The notes under the pieces: generated by a model | Databases searched by the model: none | What the model saw: only the letters and a program-made list of their open reading frames with translations | What the model was told of the DNA's origin: nothing | Assembly (NCBI GenBank): GCA_028015205.1 | Contig: CM051521.1 | Location: 71,222,314-71,286,313 of the forward strand | DNA from: Mytilisepta virgata | Taxonomy: Eukaryota; Mollusca; Bivalvia; Mytilida; Mytilidae | Reading direction: 5' to 3' | Length of the DNA: 64,000 bases | Made by a program: the position numbers and the translations under genes | In this document: positions 53,701-59,700 of the stretch, piece by piece | Numbering within the stretch: position 1 is the first letter of the stretch | Layout: every line of letters begins with the position of its first letter

Positions 53701-56700
53701 AATTGGTTACTTCTGATTTATATATAAAAACAAATAATACTGATATGGTTTGAATAGGTAAATTAAAAATTTTTAAGTTCTTAGACAACATTCATTCTGT
53801 GTCAGAAACCTATGCTGTGTCAAATATTTATTCACAATCCAAATTCAGTATTGTATCAAGCTTGAATGTTGTGTTCATAATTGCCCCAACTATTCAGGGT
53901 TCGACATCTGCGGTCGTATCTAGCTGCGCCCAGCGGAGCATTTTATTTGTTTTTTGTTTTTTTTTATGGGGGGGGGGGGGGGGGGGGGGGGGGGTCAATG
54001 TGCAACTTTATAGTGTATTGCACAAAAGCAAAAAAAGGGGCAAATTATTTTTTTTGGGGGGGGGGGGGGGGGGGGGGGGGGGAGGCAATTCGCCACAGCA
54101 TATTGTATTGCACAAAAAGCAAAAAATTGAATATAGATTCAAATCATATGACCAAGTCTAAGTTCTTTAATTACAGTTATTCTGTGTCAGAAACCTATTA
54201 TGTGTCAAATATTTAATTACAATCCAAATTCAGACCTGTATCAAGTGCGAATATTGTGTCCATTTTTGTTTCCCCCAATTGTTCAGGGTTGGAGCTCTGC
54301 GGTCGTATCCAGCTGCGCTCAGCGAAGCAATTTATCTATTATTATGGTTAATCATCAAGGATATTTACTTCTAAGATTTTATGGTGTCCCAAAAGAAAAC
54401 AAAAACAAAAAGAAAAACAATTACAATTCTACATATTATATATTCAGTTTCTGATAAGAAAAATACAAGACAGGTGTACATGTTTAGTTTCTGATCAATA
54501 TCGTCAAAAATAACGTTCTCCTTCTTGATCTGTGGCATAAATGTGACCGTAAAAGTACCATGCACTGGTGATGTTTTTATTTTCATACAGTCTGTTCAAT
54601 AAACCTTGGTTTAATTTGGTTACATCATCCGTTATTCGCATCTCTAGTTCTTTACTAACAGTTTTCTTATTACGCAAAAGCGTGATCTTGGATTCCATGA
54701 GCAGAAACTTAACAAGGATTGGTCGTGAGCTTCCAGGTTTTCCCGGTATCCTATGAGCAGCAACAATATCAGTTGCGTCGATTTGAATTTTCTTCTTATC
54801 CAAATCTTTTAGAAGATCCCTAACCAACTTTTCTCCCCTTTTTTCTTCAACATTCTTTTTTCTTGAATATTGTTCGTTCCAGTTCCCGAGTTTTAGTGCT
54901 TCATTTGATCTTCTTCCAATATTTACAATCTGTTCCTTCAGTTTCCTATTTTCTGTGTGAAGGCTAGCATTTTTGTGTCTCCTGCGGAACCCATGGTCGA
55001 CACTTAGGGATCACTATCTGTCGTCTTGTGTCTTGTGTCGTCTTGGGTTGTCACACTTTTCTTCTACCCTCAACTTCTTGTAAACTGCTCAAAGGAATTT
55101 GAGCAGAACTTTCTCTGTGCATTAACCTTAATTCACAGGTGTGCATATATATTTCATTTTTTCTAATTTTTTTGGGTGAAAATTGACATTTTTGAACAAA
55201 AAATGAGGGGGGGGGGGGGTCAAAACTTCTATCCTCAACTACTCCATAACCGCTCGAAGGAATTTGATGAAACTTTCTCTGTGCATTAACCTTAATGCAC
55301 AGGTGTGCATACATATTTCATTTTTAGAAAATTTTAATATCTTTTGTGAAAACTGATGTCCACAGGCAACACATGTCTTCCTTGGAAGACTCACACATAT
55401 TTTTCTAAAATATTAACGTTCTCAACTTCAATCCTTTCCATTTTACGACTCAGCCTTGAAACTTTTTATTTAAAATTGACCTTCATTTTTTCTTGTTCGG
55501 CTTTAATTTCGGTCATTTCTCTTCCTATAGTTCTTTTTTCATTTCTTGAAAAAGTTTAGAAACCGTCTCACTGACTATATTCTTGAATGTCATATTTTTT
55601 TACTACAGTCTGTTGAACATCCTTGATCTTGTTTAACTCAGATTCAACATGTTCCATGCATTGACTATGCTCACTGCTATTAGACATGCAGGTATGTGAC
55701 CTTTTTGCAGGGTTTAGTTTATCAAAAAATGATTCAGTTTCTCTGAATATCCTGTTTTCTTGTGTTTCCCTATCTGGTGAAGATAGCATCCGAACACTGG
55801 CTGTCGAAATGTAGTTATTGGTTTTTGTTGTGACCCCATAGTAATAAGTAGAGCGCACCCAGATACCAAGGATTCACTGTACCGTAACAAGTGTTCAGTT
55901 CACGGTTCTATTTATAGTAATCTGCTGTTCGATTTGTTGTTTTATCGTATATTTTCCTTCAAATGTCCTTTTTAGCTCACCTGGCCAAAGGCTATGTGAG
56001 CTATTGCCATCACTTGGCGTCCGTCGTCGTCGTCGTCGTCCATCGTCGTCGTCGTTAACAATTATACAAAACTCTTCTCCTCTGAAACTACTTGACTAAT
56101 TAGAACCAAACTTGGTATGAATGTTTCTTGGGGTACCCTGCATAGAACTGATGTGGGGATTTTTGATTCGTCGAAAAACATGGCCGCTGTTACTAAAAAT
56201 ACAACATAGGGGTGAAACAATAGTTTTTCGCAAATATCTCAAAAATCATTAGGCAGGTTGAAAGTGTTCAACATGATGAGAGCTATCTATGTGCTGATTT
56301 TCGTGAAAATCTGTCAACTGATGTTAGAGTTATTGCCCTTTTTTGACATTTTTGGCTTTTTTTTATGTTATTATTTCAAAAATCTTCTTCTCTGAAACTG
56401 CTATTCAAAATCAAATGAAACTTGGTAAGATTGTTCCTTGGGGTACCCTGCATAGAACTGATATGAGGATTTTTGATTTGTCGAAAAACATGGCCGCTGT
56501 TACTGAAAATAGAACATAGGGGTTAAAATGCAGTTTTTCGCAAATATCTCAAAAATCATTAGGTTACGGCAAATTCTGGCAGGTTGAAAGTGTTCAGCAT
56601 GATGAGAGCTACCAGTGTGCTGATTTTCGTGAAAATCTGTCAACTGATGTTAGAGTTATTGCCCTTTTTTGACATTTTTGACATTTTTTTTATGTTATTA

Positions 56701-59700
56701 TTTCAAAAATCTTCTTCTCTGAAACTACTATTCAAAATCATATGAAACTTGGTAAGATTGTTCCTTAGGGTATCCTGCAAAAAGTTAATGCTTGGATTTT
56801 TGATTGGTCGAAAAACATTTTCGCCCTTACTAAAAATAGAACATAGGGGTCAAAATGCTGTTTTTTGCTATTTTTTCCTGAATTATAGAAAGAAAATGAA
56901 GATGAAAGCTACTTTCAAGGTAAACATGGTATCCCGAGTTGAATGGTGATGATGAAAGTTTGTTTTGGATAGCCATTTTTAAAATGGCTGCCATTTTCCC
57001 GCCATTTTTTACACTTGCTCAGATTTCAACAATATTTGGTTTTTAAAGTAAACATGGTATCCTTAGTGAATGGTGATGATGAGATTTTTTGTATGGAGCA
57101 TCTATGGAAGGTCCTTTAGGAAATTTGCATAAATCTTCCCGGTCCGTGAAACAAAATAGCCGTCATGAGCATTTACATGTTCTGATTGGTCAAAATTTAA
57201 AAGTTCTTCTCCTCTGAATGAAACCGTAAAGTCAAATGAACTGATTTTTGGTATGGATGATCTATGGAAGGTCCTTTACAAAGTTTGCATAACTCATCAT
57301 GGTCCATGAAACAAAATGGTCGCCATGAGCATTTACATGTTCTGACTGGTTGAAATGTAAAACTTCTTCTCCTTACAAACCGTTAAGCCAAATGAACTGA
57401 TTTTTGATATAGAACATCTATGCAAGGTCATTTACAAAATTTGCATAAATCAGCCTGGTCCGTGAAACAAAATGGCTGCCATGAGCATTTACATGTTCTA
57501 ATTGGTCAAAATTTTAAACTTCTTCTCCTCTGAAACCTTAAAGCCAAATGAACTGATTTTTGTTATGGAGCATCTATGGAAGGTCCTTTAGGAAGTTTAT
57601 ATAAATCTTCCTGGTCCGTGAAACAAAATGGCCGTCATGAGCATTTACATGTTCTGATTGGTCGAAATTTAAAAGTTCTTCTCCTTTGAAACCGTAAAGC
57701 CAAATAAACTGATTTTTGGTATGGAGCATCTATGGAAGGTCCTTTACAAACTTTGCATAAACCTTTCTAGTCCGTGAAACAAAATTGCCACCAGAAACCT
57801 TTATATGTTCTGATTGGTCAAAATTTAAAACTTGTCCTCTGAAACCGTTTGGCCAAAGAACTTATACTTGGTATGAAGCATTTATAGAAGATCATTTACA
57901 AAGGTTCCAGAAATCAATCTAGTCTGTCAAATCAAAAGTTTTTGACTGCCAGGTGAGCGATACAGGCTCAGCCCACTGAGCCTCTTGTTTACATAAATGT
58001 CATTTCAGATAGACTTTCTTGCTTTTACATGGGTAAATACGAATACATCTCACTGCAGAAGGTCAAAGTTCACAAAACATCTTGGAGAGTCTTAACTACC
58101 ACCTAACCACTGTCTTGTTTTTTAACACAATCAAACTTAGTTGAACATAGGATCCTATGGGAAATTCGCACAAAAATTTAATCGTCTGAAACTACTGAAC
58201 CAATTGGAATTAAACTTTGATCCCTAGATGGTCTTCAGATGGTCCTCTTTCAATCACCCGGATTGTCAACGCGAAGATGCCTGCCACAACCAAACTTAGT
58301 TTAATATAGGACCCTATGGGGAAAATTCATTTAAAAATCTTCTTGTCTGAAACCACTTTGCCAGTTGGAACAAAACTAAGCAGTAATGGTCCTTAGATGG
58401 TTCTCATTTAGAAATATGTCTATTGACCTGGACTGTCAACCAAAAATGGGTGCCACAGCCGAACTTAGTTTAACATAGAACCCTATAGAAAAACCAACCA
58501 AATTGACTGCAACACTTAAATTTTTAGTCCTGCTCAAGGTGAAAAGTTAAATCCAGGTGAGCGATACCGGCTCTTGAGAGCCTCTAGTTTATAAATTTCC
58601 GACAAATTTTTGGACTAAAACTCAAAAATGCTTTGACCATTTTTCATGAAACTTTAGTGAATAGTTTATATCTATTGGCATAAGTTCCCTTTCGATTTTA
58701 TGTTTTTGAGTTATAGGACTTTATTCATAAAAAGTGGGATTTTCCAGTTTTTGGACAATAACTCAAAAATGCTTTGGTGACTTGTTTTATATATTGACGT
58801 AAGCTCCCTTTTGTTTTTAGCTCACCTGGCCCAAAGGGCCATGTGAGCTTTTGTCATCACTTGGCGTCCATCATCCGTCTGTAAACTTTTACATTTTGAT
58901 CTTCTTCTCTGAAACCCCTAGGCCAAATGAACTAAAACTAGGTGTGAAACATGTATGGAAGGACCTTTATAAAGTTAGCATATTTTGTTCCTGTCAGACA
59001 ACTATGTCTGCCATGATGAATTCCTATTTATGATTGGACAAATTTTTAAAATCTTTTCCTCTGAAACCTGTAAGCCAAATGAGCTTAAACTTAGTATGAA
59101 GCATCCATGGAAGGTCCTTTATACATTTTGCATATTTTGGTCCGGTCAAAGAACTTATATGATGAAATTTCCTGAAATCACAGAGCCAAATGAGCTGTAA
59201 CTTTTATGAAGGGATTTATAAAGTTTGCACAGTTCGTCCTGGTTGAACACCTAATATGGCAGCTATGATGAATTCTTATTTTTGATTGGTCCAAATTTTA
59301 AGAAGTTCCCCCTCTGAAACTATACAGCCAAATTAACTGATACTTGGCATGAAACATCTATGAAAGGTCCATTACAATTTTCACTTGAAATAAAATGGAT
59401 TGATTGTGGGACTGTCAGGTGAGACATACAGGCTCAATTCTCTTGAGCCTCTTGTTTTTATAAATTTTCGATATGACATTTTGGAGTTCGTTGAAAAATC
59501 GTCGAAAGGTGTTAATTTTTCACACTTTGGATGGTTATTGAATTGTACTTGTTCAAATTTCAGAGTTATGGAACTCTGTTCATTAAATAAGGGGGATTTT
59601 TCACATGTCACGCTGTATCTTAAGAACGTCTGATTTACTTCAAACTTTACACAGTTGTTTGTTGTGATAGTCTAAAGGTCTTTATACTTTTTTGTGAAAT

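Noticed and set aside
53799..54216. ORFs with poly-Gly runs
   Set aside because: Produced by 27-G homopolymers in a B element, not coding.
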